Assembly: GCF_016827675.1 (NCBI RefSeq)
Contig: NZ_JAERJA010000005.1
Location: 1-64,000, forward strand
Reading direction: 5' to 3'
DNA length: 64,000 nt
From: Nocardioides limicola
GTDB taxonomy: Bacteria; Actinomycetota; Actinomycetes; Propionibacteriales; Nocardioidaceae
How positions within the stretch are numbered: the first letter of the stretch is position 1; each line of letters begins with the position of its first letter. Under the pieces are notes generated by a model. That model ran no database searches. It was given only the letters and a program-made list of their open reading frames with translations, and was not told the DNA's origin. Shown here piece by piece: positions 17,687 to 26,721 of this stretch. Made by a program: the position numbers and the translations under genes.

Positions 17687-19905
17687 CAGGCCACTCCTCG
17701 TCGGTGGGTCGAACTGCTTCCGGTCGTACCGGGTCCACTGGTCGCGCCGGGTGCGACCACCCGGTCCCGGACCAGGCCGGCGATGGTCGCGGCGCCCACG
17801 TCGCCCATCGGCAGGTGCTCGGCACCCAGGCGGACGGCCAGGTCCCGGGCCAGGCCGAGGCGGACGGCGCCGGCTTCGGCGTCCACGACCACCCAACTGG
17901 CCGGATGGTCGGCGAGCGCACCGGCGGTACGACGGGCCCGGGCCAGGGCTCCCGGCCCGGCGGTCGCGCGGCCGTCGGTGATCAGCACCACCAGCGGGCG
18001 GCGCTGTGGATCGCGGGCGCGTTCCCGGCGTACCACCGCGTCGGCGGCCACCAGCGCTTCGGCGAGCGGGGTCCGTCCGCCGGTGGGGACCTCGGCGAGC
18101 ATCCGTTCGGCGCGGTCCACGCTGGAGGTGGGCTCCAGGGCCACGGTCGCGCGGGCCCCGGAGAACGTCACCACGGCGACCTTGTCGCGGCGCTGATAGG
18201 CGTCCAGCAACAGGCTGACCACGGCGGTCTTCACCTCGCGGACCCGGCGCGCCGCACCCATCGAGCCGGAGGTGTCCACCACGAAGACGACCAGGTTGCC
18301 CTCTTTGCCCTGGCGCAGGCTGCGGCGCAGGTGCTGGGCTTGGAGGCTGAGCGGGTCTCGACGAGCTCGATCGGCGAACTGGTCTTGACCGGCGGGAGTG
18401 ACGGCAGGGTCCCGCCGGGCGCGGTCTGCGGCGGCGGCCAGCACGGTGCTGATGGCGTGGATGCCCTGGCCTTGCGGATGGTCCAGGGGTACGGCGCGCA
18501 GGTGTCGGCCGACGACGGTCTGGGCGGTGGACCGGCGCCCGGTGACGCCCTGCCCCACCCGGTCGACCTGAAGCAGCCGGGCCGCGTACGGGGTGCCCGC
18601 CTCGACCCGGGTCCCCTCCCCGTCGACTTGGGCCCCATCCGCGTCGAGTTGGGCCTTATCCGCGCCGACTTGGGCCCCATCCGCGCCGAGTTGGGCCTTA
18701 TCCGCGTCGACTTGAGCCTCCGACGGATCCGGGGGTGGCGGGGGCCCGCCGGTCGACTCAGGTCCGCCGGTCTCCTCCCCGCCGTTCTGCTCAGGTCCGT
18801 TCTCCGACCCGCCGTCCGGCCCGGAGTCCGACCCGCCGTCCGGCCGGCCGTCCGGCCCACCATCGGGACCGCCGTCCGGGTCATCCTCCGGATCATCCGG
18901 CGCATGCTCGTCGAGCAGCCGCTCCAGGTCCGTGCCGGAGTCGTGGTCATCGAACGGGTTCCGCCGACGCCGGTGCGGCAGCGCCAGCCGCGCCGCGACC
19001 CGCACGTCCTCACTCGTCACCTCGGCACGGCCGCACCACGCCGCGTGCGCGATCGCCGTTCTGGCCGTGACCAGGTCGCCACGAAGCCCGTCCACGTCGT
19101 ACGCCGCACACAAGGTGGCGATCTGCACCAGCACCGCGTCGGGCAGCCTGATCGAGTCGAGCAACGCCTGGGCGGCGGTGATCCGGGCGGCGATGTCCCG
19201 GTCGGCGGTCTCGTGCTTGGCGACGAACGAGGCCGGGTCGGCCTCGAAGGCCAGCCGACTGCGGATCACCTCGACCCTCAGCTCCGGGTCGCGGGAGGCG
19301 GTCACGTCGACGGCCAGACCGAACCGGTCCAGCAACTGGGGACGCAGCTCGCCCTCTTCGGGGTTCATCGTGCCCACCAGCACGAACCGGGCGGCGTGGG
19401 TCACCGAGACCGCCTCCCGCTCCACCCGGGCTCGGCCCATCGCCGCCGCGTCCAGCAGCGAGTCGACCAGGTGGTCGGGCAGCAGGTTGACCTCGTCGAC
19501 GTAGAGCAGTCCGCGATGCGCCCGGGCCAACAACCCGGGCTCGAAGGCGACCTCACCGGTGCCGACCAGTCGGTCCAGGTGCAGCGCACCGACGACCCGG
19601 TCCTCGGTGGCACCGACCGGCAACTCCACCAGCGACACCGGCCGGGAGACCGGGGCTCGATCGTGTACGGCCAGGTCGGGGCAACTGGGGTCCGGATCGG
19701 CCGGGTCACAGCCGAACCGGTCGCCGTCGACGACCTCGATCGGCGGCAGCACCGAGGCCAGGCCGCGGACCATCGTGGATTTGGCGGTGCCCTTCTCCCC
19801 GCGCACCAGGACGCCACCGATCTCGGGGCTCACCACGGCCAGGCAGAGCGCCAGTCCGAGGTCGTCCTGCCCGACGACCGCGGAGAACGGGAAGATGCCG
19901 TTCAC
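17686..19905 (-). CDS. ChlI/ChlD-type chelatase subunit (probable cobaltochelatase partner of CobN)
   Basis: 739 residues fusing a ChlI-type AAA+ domain (P-loop GEKGTAKS, 36-43; sensor region MNPEEGELRPQLLDRFGL) to a ChlD-type von Willebrand A domain with the MIDAS motif DTSGSMG (D544). The linker (~335-430) is acidic and Gly/Pro-rich and contains five 7-residue repeats. In actinobacteria such fused subunits are thought to replace CobS/CobT in driving CobN. The GTG at 19905 overlaps the cobN stop. A repeated ADRARRDP segment before the VWA domain coincides with a GTCTCGA-type element. Confidence 0.92.
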   Translation of the reverse strand: MNGIFPFSAVVGQDDLGLALCLAVVSPEIGGVLVRGEKGTAKSTMVRGLASVLPPIEVVDGDRFGCDPADPDPSCPDLAVHDRAPVSRPVSLVELPVGATEDRVVGALHLDRLVGTGEVAFEPGLLARAHRGLLYVDEVNLLPDHLVDSLLDAAAMGRARVEREAVSVTHAARFVLVGTMNPEEGELRPQLLDRFGLAVDVTASRDPELRVEVIRSRLAFEADPASFVAKHETADRDIAARITAAQALLDSIRLPDAVLVQIATLCAAYDVDGLRGDLVTARTAIAHAAWCGRAEVTSEDVRVAARLALPHRRRRNPFDDHDSGTDLERLLDEHAPDDPEDDPDGGPDGGPDGRPDGGSDSGPDGGSENGPEQNGGEETGGPESTGGPPPPPDPSEAQVDADKAQLGADGAQVGADKAQLDADGAQVDGEGTRVEAGTPYAARLLQVDRVGQGVTGRRSTAQTVVGRHLRAVPLDHPQGQGIHAISTVLAAAADRARRDPAVTPAGQDQFADRARRDPLSLQAQHLRRSLRQGKEGNLVVFVVDTSGSMGAARRVREVKTAVVSLLLDAYQRRDKVAVVTFSGARATVALEPTSSVDRAERMLAEVPTGGRTPLAEALVAADAVVRRERARDPQRRPLVVLITDGRATAGPGALARARRTAGALADHPASWVVVDAEAGAVRLGLARDLAVRLGAEHLPMGDVGAATIAGLVRDRVVAPGATSGPGTTGSSSTHRRGVA
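18351..18379. repeat. GTCTCGA...GCTCGA dispersed element in chelatase gene
   Basis: The string GGGTCTCGACGAGCTCGATC lies in frame in the chelatase subunit, in the second of two nearby ADRARRDP segments. It belongs to the same family as elements in cobN, cobIJ and cobQ/L. Confidence 0.75.
18621..18725 (-). repeat. 21-bp tandem repeat (x5) in the chelatase linker
   Basis: Five 21-nt units start at 18621, 18642, 18663, 18684 and 18705. On the minus strand they encode 7-residue repeats of the pattern A-Q-(V/L)-(D/G)-A-D-(K/G), alternating between two variants. Unit loss or gain would be in frame, so linker length can vary. Confidence 0.95.
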
Positions 19906-22900
19906 TCCTGGGCCCCTTCGATCTGGCCCTCGGTCTCCAGCAACACCTCGGTCAGCGCCTGGGTCATCTCCGCAGGCGGCGCCTCCCACAGGCCACGCGA
20001 CTGGGCTTCGAGCAGCCGTTCGGCCATCCCGTGCAGCGCCCATGGGTTCGCCTGCTCCAGGAACGCCCGGTTGTCGGCGTCGATCACGTAGGCCTCGGTG
20101 AGCTTCTCGTACATCCAGTCCGCGATCACCCCCGTGGTCGCGTCGTACCCGAACAGGTAGTCCACCGTCGCGGCCATCTCGAAGGCGCCCTTGTAGCCGT
20201 GCCGGCGCATCGCCTCGATCCAGCGCGGGTTGACCACCCGGGCCCGGAACACCCGCGAGGTCTCCTCGACCAAGGTGCGGGTGCGGACGGTCTCGGGTCG
20301 GGTGGAGTCCCCGATGTACGCCGCCGGGGCCTCACCGGTGAGCGCGCGGACGGTGGCGACCATGCCGCCGTGGTACTGGAAGTAGTCGTCGGAGTCGGCG
20401 ATGTCGTGCTCGCGGGTGTCGGTGTTCTTGGCGGCCACCGCGATCCGCCGGTACGCCGTCTCCATCTCCTCACGCGCCGGCTCACCGTGCCGGTCGCGAC
20501 CGTAGGCGTAGCCGCCCCAGACCGTGTAGACCTCGGCCAGGTCGGCGTCGGTGCGCCAGTCCTTGGAGTCGATCAACTGCAACAGCCCGGCACCATAGGT
20601 GCCCGGACGGGAACCGAAGATCCGCGTGGAGTTGCCGTCTGCGGCCACGTGCGCGCGGACGTAGTTCTGCTCGGCCGGCTCGTCCTGGGCGGCGGCCATC
20701 TTGACGGCGTCGTCAAGCAGCGCCACGACGTGCGGGAAGGCATCCCGGAAGAAGCCGGAGATCCGCATGGTGACGTCGATCCGCGGGCGACCCAGCTCCT
20801 CGAGGCTGATCGGTTCGAGGTGCGTGACGCGACGCGACGCCTCGTCCCAGACCGGGCGGATCCCCAGCAGGGCCAGGCATTCGGCGATGTCGTCGCCCGC
20901 GGTCCGCATCGCCGAGGTCCCCCACATCGAGAGCCCGACGCTGGCCGGATAGTCGCCGGTCTCGGCCTTGTGCCGCTCCAGCAGCGAGTCGGCCAGCAGC
21001 TGTCCGGTCTCCCAGGCGAGTTGGCTCGGGATCGCCTTGGGGTCGACGGAGTAGAAGTTGCGCCCGGTCGGCAGCACGTTGACCAGCCCCCGCAGCGGCG
21101 ACCCGGACGGGCCCGGCGGCACGAACCCGCCGCGCAGCGCACGGACGAGGTGGTCGAGCTCGTCGGTGGTGGCGTCCATCCGGGGCGCCACCTCGGCGAC
21201 GGCGAACTCCAGCACCCGGCGTACCGCTCGCTGGTCGATCGCGCCTCGTCGGTCGAGTCCCTCTCGCTGGTCGAGTGCCGAGCTCTCTCTTCGGTCGAGT
21301 GCCGCCGAGGGACGAGGCGGTGTATCGAGACCACCCTCCAACACCGACAGCGCCTTGTCGATCGCGGCCTCCGCCCAACCGCCACCGTCGAGTACGGCGA
21401 TCAGCTCGCGGGCCACCGCCTCGATCCGGTCCGAGCCACCCCGGTCCCGCGCGGACTCGTCCAGGCCGAGCGCCTCCCGCAACCCCGGCACGTGGGCGCT
21501 GCCGCCCCAGATCTGCCGGGCCCGCAGCACCGCGAGCACCAGGTCGATCTTGGCCTCACCGGCCGGCGCCTGGCCGAGCACGTGCAGGCCGTCGCGGATC
21601 TGGGAGTCCTTGATCTCGCAGAGCCAGCCGTCGATCTCCATGATGATGTCGTCGAAGCGTTCGTCGTCGGGCTTGTCGATCAGCCCGAGCTCACGGTCCA
21701 TCTTCGCGGCCTGCAGCAGGGTCCAGATCTTGCCGCGCAGGCTGGGCAGCTTGGCCGGATCCATCGTGGCGACGTTCCCGTACTCGTCGAGCAGTTGCTC
21801 GAGCCGGGCGATGTCGCCGTACGACTCGGCGCGCGCCATCGGCGGCACCAGATGGTCGACCAGGGTGGCGTGCGCGCGGCGCTTGGCCTGGGTGCCTTCG
21901 CCGGGGTCGTTGACCAGGAACGGATAGATCAGCGGCAGGTCGCCGAGTACGGCGTCGGGGGCGCAGTCGGCGGACAGGCCGGCGTTCTTGCCCGGCATCC
22001 ATTCGAGGTTGCCGTGCTTGCCGAGGTGGATCACCGCATCCGCACCCCAGCCGCCGTCGGTCGGCGAGGCGGCCAGCCAGCGGTAGGCGGCCAGGTAGTG
22101 GTGGCTGGGCGGCAGATCGGGGTCGTGATAGATCGCGATCGGGTTCTCCCCGAAGCCTCGCGGCGGCTGCACCATCACCACCACGTTGCCGGACTGGATC
22201 GCGGCCAGCACGATGTCGCCGTTGTCGACGAACAGGCTGCCCGGGGCCTCACCCCAGTGCTCGACCATGTCGCCCCTGAGCCCCTCGGGCACCGTCTCGA
22301 ACCAGCCGCGGTAGACCTCGGCCGGGATCCGGTTGGTGTTCGCGTTGAGTTGGGCTTCGGTGAGCCAGTTCTCGTCGTACCCGCCCGCCTCGATCAGCGC
22401 ATGGATCAGCTCGTCGCCGTTGCCGGACGCGACGCCGGGGAGCTCCTCTGCACCAACCCAGCCCTCGGCCGCGAGCCGCCGCAGCAGCGCCACCGCCGAG
22501 GCGCCGGTGTCCAGGCCGACGGCGTTGCCGATCCGGGCGTGCTTGGTGGGGTACGCCGACAGCACCACCGCGACGCGGTGCTGTGCCGGGTCGACGTACC
22601 GCAGCCGCCCGTGGCTGACCGCGAGGCCGGCGACCCGAAGCGCACGCTCGGGGTCCGCGACGTACGCCGGAAGTCCGTCGGTGTCGAACTCCTTGAAGCT
22701 GAAGGGCACGGTGATCAGCCGGCCGTCGAACTCCGGCACCGCGACCTGGGTGGCGGCATCGAACGGTGAGACGCCCTCGTCGTTGGCTTCCCAGTCCGCG
22801 CGGGTGGAGGTGAGGCAGAGCGCCTGCAGGATGGGGCGGTCGAGGTCGGCGAGCGCGCCGGTGTCCCAGGATTCGTCCTCCCCGCCGGCCTGGGCCTTGG

Positions 22901-23648
22901 CGGGGGTGGTGCCGCCGGCGGCGAGGACGGTGGTGACGATCGCGTCGGCCTCACCGAGCGCCGCGAGCAGGTCGGGTTGGGCGTCGCGGAGGCTGGCGCA
23001 CCAGATCGGCAGCGCGATTCCGCCCTTGGCCTCGATGGCGTCGCTGAGTACCTCGACGAACGAGGTGTTGCCGGACATCTGGTGGGCGCGGTAGTACAGC
23101 ACCGCCACCTTGGGCCGCTCGCCGGTCGAGTAGCCGTCGCGAGGCGCGGCCGCCGGCGCACCCTCCTCGCCGGTCGAGTAGCCGTCGCGAGGCACGAGCG
23201 TCGGCGTATCGAGACGCTCCGGCCGACCCCACGCCGGCGCCGCCGCAGGAGCGTCGAAGCCCTCGCCCGTCAGCAGCACCGTGTCGGAGAGGAACCGTGC
23301 CAGGTGCTCGAGGTTGGCCGGTCCGCCGTGCGCCAGGTAGGCGTGCGCCTGCGCGGCGACTCCGGCGGGCACGGTCGAATGGCCCATCAGTTCGGCGTCG
23401 GGGGCCTGCTCGCCGGTGAGTACGACGACGGGCCGGGGCCCGGCGAGCAGCCGGTCGAGTCCCTCAGCCCAGGCCTGCCGACCGCCGAGGAGCCGAACCA
23501 CGACCAGGTCGGTGCCCTCCACCAGTGCGTCGAGGTCGGCAAGGGTGGTCCGCGCGGGGTTGGCGTAACGCCACGACACCGGGGCATCGGTGTTGGCAGC
23601 GCGGGCGCTCATCAGGTCCGTGTCGGAGGTCGACAGGAGCAAAAGCAT
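19902..23648 (-). CDS. cobN: Cobaltochelatase large subunit CobN
   Basis: 1248 residues, the usual size for CobN, with characteristic blocks such as HLGKHGNLEWMPGKNAGLSADCAPDAVLGD and VQPPRGFG. It inserts cobalt into hydrogenobyrinate a,c-diamide with ATP-driven help from the ChlI/D-type subunit encoded next. I start it at the ATG at 23648, which has AGGAAGG upstream and follows the riboswitch; a longer upstream frame would run through the riboswitch. It has two in-frame repeat-derived inserts (about residues 144-178 and 773-806) that look like extra low-complexity loops. Confidence 0.96.
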   Translation of the reverse strand: MLLLLSTSDTDLMSARAANTDAPVSWRYANPARTTLADLDALVEGTDLVVVRLLGGRQAWAEGLDRLLAGPRPVVVLTGEQAPDAELMGHSTVPAGVAAQAHAYLAHGGPANLEHLARFLSDTVLLTGEGFDAPAAAPAWGRPERLDTPTLVPRDGYSTGEEGAPAAAPRDGYSTGERPKVAVLYYRAHQMSGNTSFVEVLSDAIEAKGGIALPIWCASLRDAQPDLLAALGEADAIVTTVLAAGGTTPAKAQAGGEDESWDTGALADLDRPILQALCLTSTRADWEANDEGVSPFDAATQVAVPEFDGRLITVPFSFKEFDTDGLPAYVADPERALRVAGLAVSHGRLRYVDPAQHRVAVVLSAYPTKHARIGNAVGLDTGASAVALLRRLAAEGWVGAEELPGVASGNGDELIHALIEAGGYDENWLTEAQLNANTNRIPAEVYRGWFETVPEGLRGDMVEHWGEAPGSLFVDNGDIVLAAIQSGNVVVMVQPPRGFGENPIAIYHDPDLPPSHHYLAAYRWLAASPTDGGWGADAVIHLGKHGNLEWMPGKNAGLSADCAPDAVLGDLPLIYPFLVNDPGEGTQAKRRAHATLVDHLVPPMARAESYGDIARLEQLLDEYGNVATMDPAKLPSLRGKIWTLLQAAKMDRELGLIDKPDDERFDDIIMEIDGWLCEIKDSQIRDGLHVLGQAPAGEAKIDLVLAVLRARQIWGGSAHVPGLREALGLDESARDRGGSDRIEAVARELIAVLDGGGWAEAAIDKALSVLEGGLDTPPRPSAALDRRESSALDQREGLDRRGAIDQRAVRRVLEFAVAEVAPRMDATTDELDHLVRALRGGFVPPGPSGSPLRGLVNVLPTGRNFYSVDPKAIPSQLAWETGQLLADSLLERHKAETGDYPASVGLSMWGTSAMRTAGDDIAECLALLGIRPVWDEASRRVTHLEPISLEELGRPRIDVTMRISGFFRDAFPHVVALLDDAVKMAAAQDEPAEQNYVRAHVAADGNSTRIFGSRPGTYGAGLLQLIDSKDWRTDADLAEVYTVWGGYAYGRDRHGEPAREEMETAYRRIAVAAKNTDTREHDIADSDDYFQYHGGMVATVRALTGEAPAAYIGDSTRPETVRTRTLVEETSRVFRARVVNPRWIEAMRRHGYKGAFEMAATVDYLFGYDATTGVIADWMYEKLTEAYVIDADNRAFLEQANPWALHGMAERLLEAQSRGLWEAPPAEMTQALTEVLLETEGQIEGAQE
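21231..21332 (-). repeat. GTCTCGAT...CTCGACC element, in frame in cobN (copy 2)
   Basis: On the coding strand the element opens with GGTCTCGATACACCGCC and carries several CTCGACC strings. It encodes an Arg/Asp/Leu-rich insert with repeated (A/G)LDRR and (A/I)DQR motifs between two otherwise CobN-like segments. Confidence 0.85.
23116..23218 (-). repeat. GTCTCGAT...CTCGACC element, in frame in cobN (copy 1)
   Basis: The coding strand reads GTCTCGATACGCC ... CTCGCGACGGCTACTCGACC, with the second half (encoding PRDGYSTGE) duplicated about 48 bp on. This is the arrangement of a common type of actinobacterial dispersed palindromic repeat. It adds a flexible loop in the N-terminal part of CobN. Confidence 0.85.
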
Positions 23649-23697
23649 GGGGATCGGCCTTCCTGGGGTGTCCTCGCCCCGGGGGTCATGCGGGCGA

Positions 23698-23826
23698 CAG
23701 GAGTTCCTGACTTGACGACGGGTACGTCGTACACAGTGGCGGGACCGTGCCGGAGTCTCACCGGCTTCCTCCGCTGTGTCGCCCACGGTGGCGGCGCGTC
23801 CGGGTGGACGCACCGAGGCCGAGCAT
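23698..23826 (-). promoter_or_regulatory. Cobalamin riboswitch upstream of cobN
   Basis: The minus strand carries the conserved core GGAAGCCGGTGAGACTCCGG (23769-23750), then CACGGTCCC, then the B12 box GCCACTGTG (23740-23732) and the 3' element GTCAGGAAC. These are the diagnostic blocks of the AdoCbl riboswitch. It lies 50 nt before the cobN start. A possible -10 (TATGCT, 23827-23822) sits at its 5' edge. Binding of adenosylcobalamin is expected to reduce expression of cobN-chlID-cobO-cobB-cobC. Confidence 0.94.
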
Positions 23827-23927
23827 ATCCGCCGCCGGGTGTGGGCGGACAGGCCAGCCGCCCGGTCGCCACGGCTGTGCCGGTACGGCGGTCGACTGGT
23901 CTGCGCTGTCAGGGGCGGATGACGGTT

Positions 23928-24380
23928 TCAGGATCCCTCGCCGTGGCCCTCATCCCACTCCGGCGGATAGGGCGGGTGAGCGAGCAGCAAGGCGCTCAAC
24001 TCCGACTCGGACAACGGCGGCAACTCGTTGTAGGGGTGCCAGGTGTTGTGCCCTGCGGTCAGGAAGGCACTGACCTCGGGGGGATCGCCGATCAGGTAAC
24101 CGAGTTGCCGCAGCGCGGGCGTCAGCGTCTCGGCGAGGTACTGGTGAAGGCGACGCAGTTCGGACTCGCCACGACGCCGCCGGTAGCGCGGATGCAGCGG
24201 GTATCGGCGCTCACAGAGCAGGACTGCCGCGTCAAGGTCCCCCGCCCGCTCCAGTGGGGTGTCGCCGAGGTGGTAGCCCGAGAACCCATCCGACCGTGCC
24301 TCGAAACCCTGCTCACGCAGACACTGGGCATGGACGTCACCGAGCTCACCAGGGGAGATGAAGCGGACGAACTCACTCAC
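23928..24380 (-). CDS. Hypothetical protein
   Basis: 150 residues, soluble, no signal peptide or membrane segment (MSEFVRFISPGELGDVHAQCLREQGFEARSD...). I recognise no family. It is rich in charged residues with a C-terminal Pro/Glu tail. It lies upstream of the riboswitch on the same strand, 102 nt before it, and is preceded in the same direction by another small unknown gene, but there is no clear link to cobalamin synthesis. Composition is a little less biased than the cob genes. Confidence 0.65.
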   Translation of the reverse strand: MSEFVRFISPGELGDVHAQCLREQGFEARSDGFSGYHLGDTPLERAGDLDAAVLLCERRYPLHPRYRRRRGESELRRLHQYLAETLTPALRQLGYLIGDPPEVSAFLTAGHNTWHPYNELPPLSESELSALLLAHPPYPPEWDEGHGEGS

Positions 24381-24451
24381 CTCTGCACCTCCCCAAACCG
24401 AACTGACCCCGCGAGACCGGTGTGATCACCCGCACCGATCCTGCCACCAAA

Positions 24452-24868
24452 TCACCGATAGCTCTCGTAGCGGACAGTTTCGGTGGCGCAACCCCAGGGA
24501 AGATGCAATCGGGACCACGAGGCGGTGAGATCACCGGCCTGGACCCGGGCGGCGACGACCCGGTCTCCTTTGTGCCGCAGCGTCTCGACGATCCAGCCGT
24601 CACGGGCATGATGGATCCACCCCACTACTCCCCGCAGCACCATCTCAAGATCGGCACCTCCTGGGGCCTCCTCGTCGATCTGCACCGACCCGACGCGGTA
24701 CCGGGCACCGCCGTCGACGTCGTACACGACGACCGTGCAGTGGTGGTCGCTGTCCTGGGTGGCGGTGACCTCGACGCTCGGCCCAGGAGCCACCTCGATG
24801 CGGACCCGCGGGTCTGCGCCGAAGGCATTGGCCAGGTGGCGGCGCACCGCTTCGACCCAGTCCTCCAT
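24452..24868 (-). CDS. Hypothetical protein
   Basis: 138 residues, predicted soluble alpha/beta protein (MEDWVEAVRRHLANAFGADPRVRIEVAPGPSVEV...). No motif is recognised; Trp and His are frequent in the second half (WIHHARDGWIVETLRHKGD). It is divergent from cobG across 56 nt and may share that promoter region. It is followed 71 nt on by another unknown gene. Confidence 0.62.
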   Translation of the reverse strand: MEDWVEAVRRHLANAFGADPRVRIEVAPGPSVEVTATQDSDHHCTVVVYDVDGGARYRVGSVQIDEEAPGGADLEMVLRGVVGWIHHARDGWIVETLRHKGDRVVAARVQAGDLTASWSRLHLPWGCATETVRYESYR

Positions 24869-24924
24869 TCCGCGAATCCTGCCACCTACGGCACCGAGCC
24901 GGTGCGCGCGTAGGCTCCTATCCC

Positions 24925-26049
24925 GTGATCGAGCAGCCAGAGTCCGTCGACGGCGACCGCTGCCCCGGCGCGCTGCGTCTGCATCAGGCCGACGACGGGC
25001 ACGTCGCTCGGATCCGGGTGCCCGGCGGGCGGCTCACGGCGCGGCAGTTGGTGGCCCTCTGCGATCTCGCCGACGACCTGGGGGACGGCTGCCTGCATCT
25101 GACGTCGCGGGGCAATGTGCAGGTGCGGGGGCTTGCTGGCGACGTCGGGCCCGCGCTGGCGACCCGGCTGTCCGCGGCCGGTCTGCTCCCGTCGCTGGCC
25201 CACGACCGGGTCCGCAACGTCGTCGCCTCCCCGGCGCCGGACCTGGACGGCGTACTGGCCGAGTTCGATGCGGCCCTGTGTGCGGATCCACGGCTGACCG
25301 CGCTGTCGGGGCGGTTCCTGTTCGGCCTCGACGACGGCTCCGGGGAGATCCTTGCCCTCGCCCCCGACCTCGCCACCCAGCGACGAAGTGTCACAAATGG
25401 GCCGACGAGGTTTCAGTTGTGGGTGGCCGGGGTGCCCACAGGCCTGTACGACGACCCGGTGCCGCCGCTGCTCCGGGCAGCCGCCGCGTTCCTCGACGTA
25501 CGTCCCGACGGAGCCTGGCGGGTCACGGACCTGCCCGCACCCGAACTCGCCGCCCTCCGCGGTGACACAGCGGCCACAGGCCCCACCTCGACGGGCCACA
25601 AACCCCACCTCGGCGGGCCACAAACCCCATCTCGGCGGGCCACAAACCCCACTTCGGCGGAGGGGTGGATGCCGTTGGGGAGCGCGGTGACGTCGCAGTG
25701 GCGGGTCGTGGCCTCGCTGGTGCGGGAACAACTGGCGCAGGCGCAGTTGGTGCTGACGCCGTGGCGGAGCGTGGTGCTGCGCGGCGTGACACCAGCCGAG
25801 GCCCACACGGCCCTGCCCGACTGGGGGTTCGCCGCCGACTCACCTCAGGCGCTCACCAGCGCCTGCATCGGGGCCCCCGGCTGCGCCAAGTCACTGGCCG
25901 ACGTACGCGCCGATGCCGCCGGCCTGGCCAGCGCGAATCCCGGCCGCCGACTGCATGTGAGCGGGTGCGCCCGCAGGTGCGGGCACCCGATCGGGGATCA
26001 TCTGGAGGCGGTCGCGACCAGCGACGGGTACCAGGTAGGAGAGCACTGA
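24925..26049 (+). CDS. cobG: Precorrin-3B synthase (siroheme/4Fe-4S reductase-like)
   Basis: 374 residues. It belongs to the nitrite/sulfite reductase ferredoxin-like family (LTSRGNVQVRGL) with the 4Fe-4S ligand pattern C314-x5-C320 ... C348-x3-C352 (CIGAPGC, SGCARRC). CobG uses O2 to make precorrin-3B and marks the aerobic pathway. Around residues 217-245 four tandem 22-bp repeats encode a foreign-looking insert (HKPHL, PQTP, ATNPTSA) also present in CobB. GTG start at 24925. The stop overlaps cobH by one base (TGATG). Confidence 0.94.
   Translation: MIEQPESVDGDRCPGALRLHQADDGHVARIRVPGGRLTARQLVALCDLADDLGDGCLHLTSRGNVQVRGLAGDVGPALATRLSAAGLLPSLAHDRVRNVVASPAPDLDGVLAEFDAALCADPRLTALSGRFLFGLDDGSGEILALAPDLATQRRSVTNGPTRFQLWVAGVPTGLYDDPVPPLLRAAAAFLDVRPDGAWRVTDLPAPELAALRGDTAATGPTSTGHKPHLGGPQTPSRRATNPTSAEGWMPLGSAVTSQWRVVASLVREQLAQAQLVLTPWRSVVLRGVTPAEAHTALPDWGFAADSPQALTSACIGAPGCAKSLADVRADAAGLASANPGRRLHVSGCARRCGHPIGDHLEAVATSDGYQVGEH
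25572..25659 (+). repeat. 22-bp tandem repeat, four copies, inside cobG
   Basis: Units start at 25572 (diverged), 25594, 25616 and 25638; the core is GGCCACAAACCCCACCTCG plus three bases. They are read in sense orientation and, over copies 2-4, give the same peptide blocks as the cobB copy. Confidence 0.95.
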
Positions 26050-26681
26050 TGCAGTACGAGAAGGACGGCAACGCCATCTATGAGGAGTCCTTCGCGACCA
26101 TCCGCCGCGAGGCCGACCTGGGTCGGTTCGACGCCGACACCGCCCAGGTGGTGGTGCGGATGATCCACGCCTGCGGTCAGGTCGACCTGGCTGCCGACGT
26201 GGCGCACACCCCCGGACTGGTCACCGCCGCCCGCACCGCCCTGGCCGCCGGGGCGCCGATCCTGTGCGACGCCCACATGGTCGCCTCAGGGGTCACCCGA
26301 ACCCGGCTGCCGGCCGACAACGAGGTGATCTGCACGTTGCGCGACGAACGAGTCCCGGCGCTGGCCGTCGAGCTCGGCACCACCCGCTCCGCCGCCGCCC
26401 TAGAGCTGTGGCGCGACCGACTCGACGGCGCCGTGGTCGCGATCGGCAACGCCCCCACTGCACTGTTCCACTTGCTGGAGATGATCGCTGCCGGCGCACC
26501 CAGGCCCGCTGCCGTGGTCGGCATCCCGGTCGGCTTCGTGGGCGCGGTGGAGTCCAAGCAGGCGCTGGCCGAGAGCGACCTGGGTCTGGAGTGGCTCGTC
26601 GTACACGGCCGCCGCGGCGGCTCTGCGATCACCGCAGCCGCCCTCAACGCCCTGGCCACCGAGCAGGAGATCATCCGCTAG
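26049..26681 (+). CDS. cobH: Precorrin-8X methylmutase
   Basis: 210 residues. It matches CobH/CbiC throughout (VVRMIHACGQVDLAADV, ILCDAHMVASGVTR, IGNAPTALFHLLEM, GIPVGFVGAVESK). The active-site His is expected in the MIHACG block. It moves the C11 methyl to C12, forming hydrogenobyrinate. The ATG overlaps the cobG stop. The next gene 3' is a vapB antitoxin 40 nt away rather than another cob gene. Confidence 0.96.
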   Translation: MQYEKDGNAIYEESFATIRREADLGRFDADTAQVVVRMIHACGQVDLAADVAHTPGLVTAARTALAAGAPILCDAHMVASGVTRTRLPADNEVICTLRDERVPALAVELGTTRSAAALELWRDRLDGAVVAIGNAPTALFHLLEMIAAGAPRPAAVVGIPVGFVGAVESKQALAESDLGLEWLVVHGRRGGSAITAAALNALATEQEIIR

Positions 26682-26710
26682 TGGTAGAGTGGTACCTTCT
26701 GATGGTAGAG
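26682..26710 (+). promoter_or_regulatory. Direct-repeat region before vapB (possible operator)
   Basis: Two TGGTAGAG copies (26682-26689 and 26703-26710) 21 bp apart, about two helical turns, flank GGTACC. This is the spacing expected for cooperative binding by a ribbon-helix-helix antitoxin. It also contains a -10-like TAGAGT. Inference only. Confidence 0.4.
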
Positions 26711-26721
26711 AGGGTAGACGC

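Noticed and set aside
21231-21332. GTCTCGA elements as insertion sequences
   Set aside because: No transposase, target duplication or long inverted termini; they look like short dispersed palindromes.
20031-22769. Long plus-strand open frame antisense to cobN
   Set aside because: High GC leaves antisense frames open. Its translation is Arg/Gly/His-rich with no domain, whereas the minus strand gives an unmistakable CobN.
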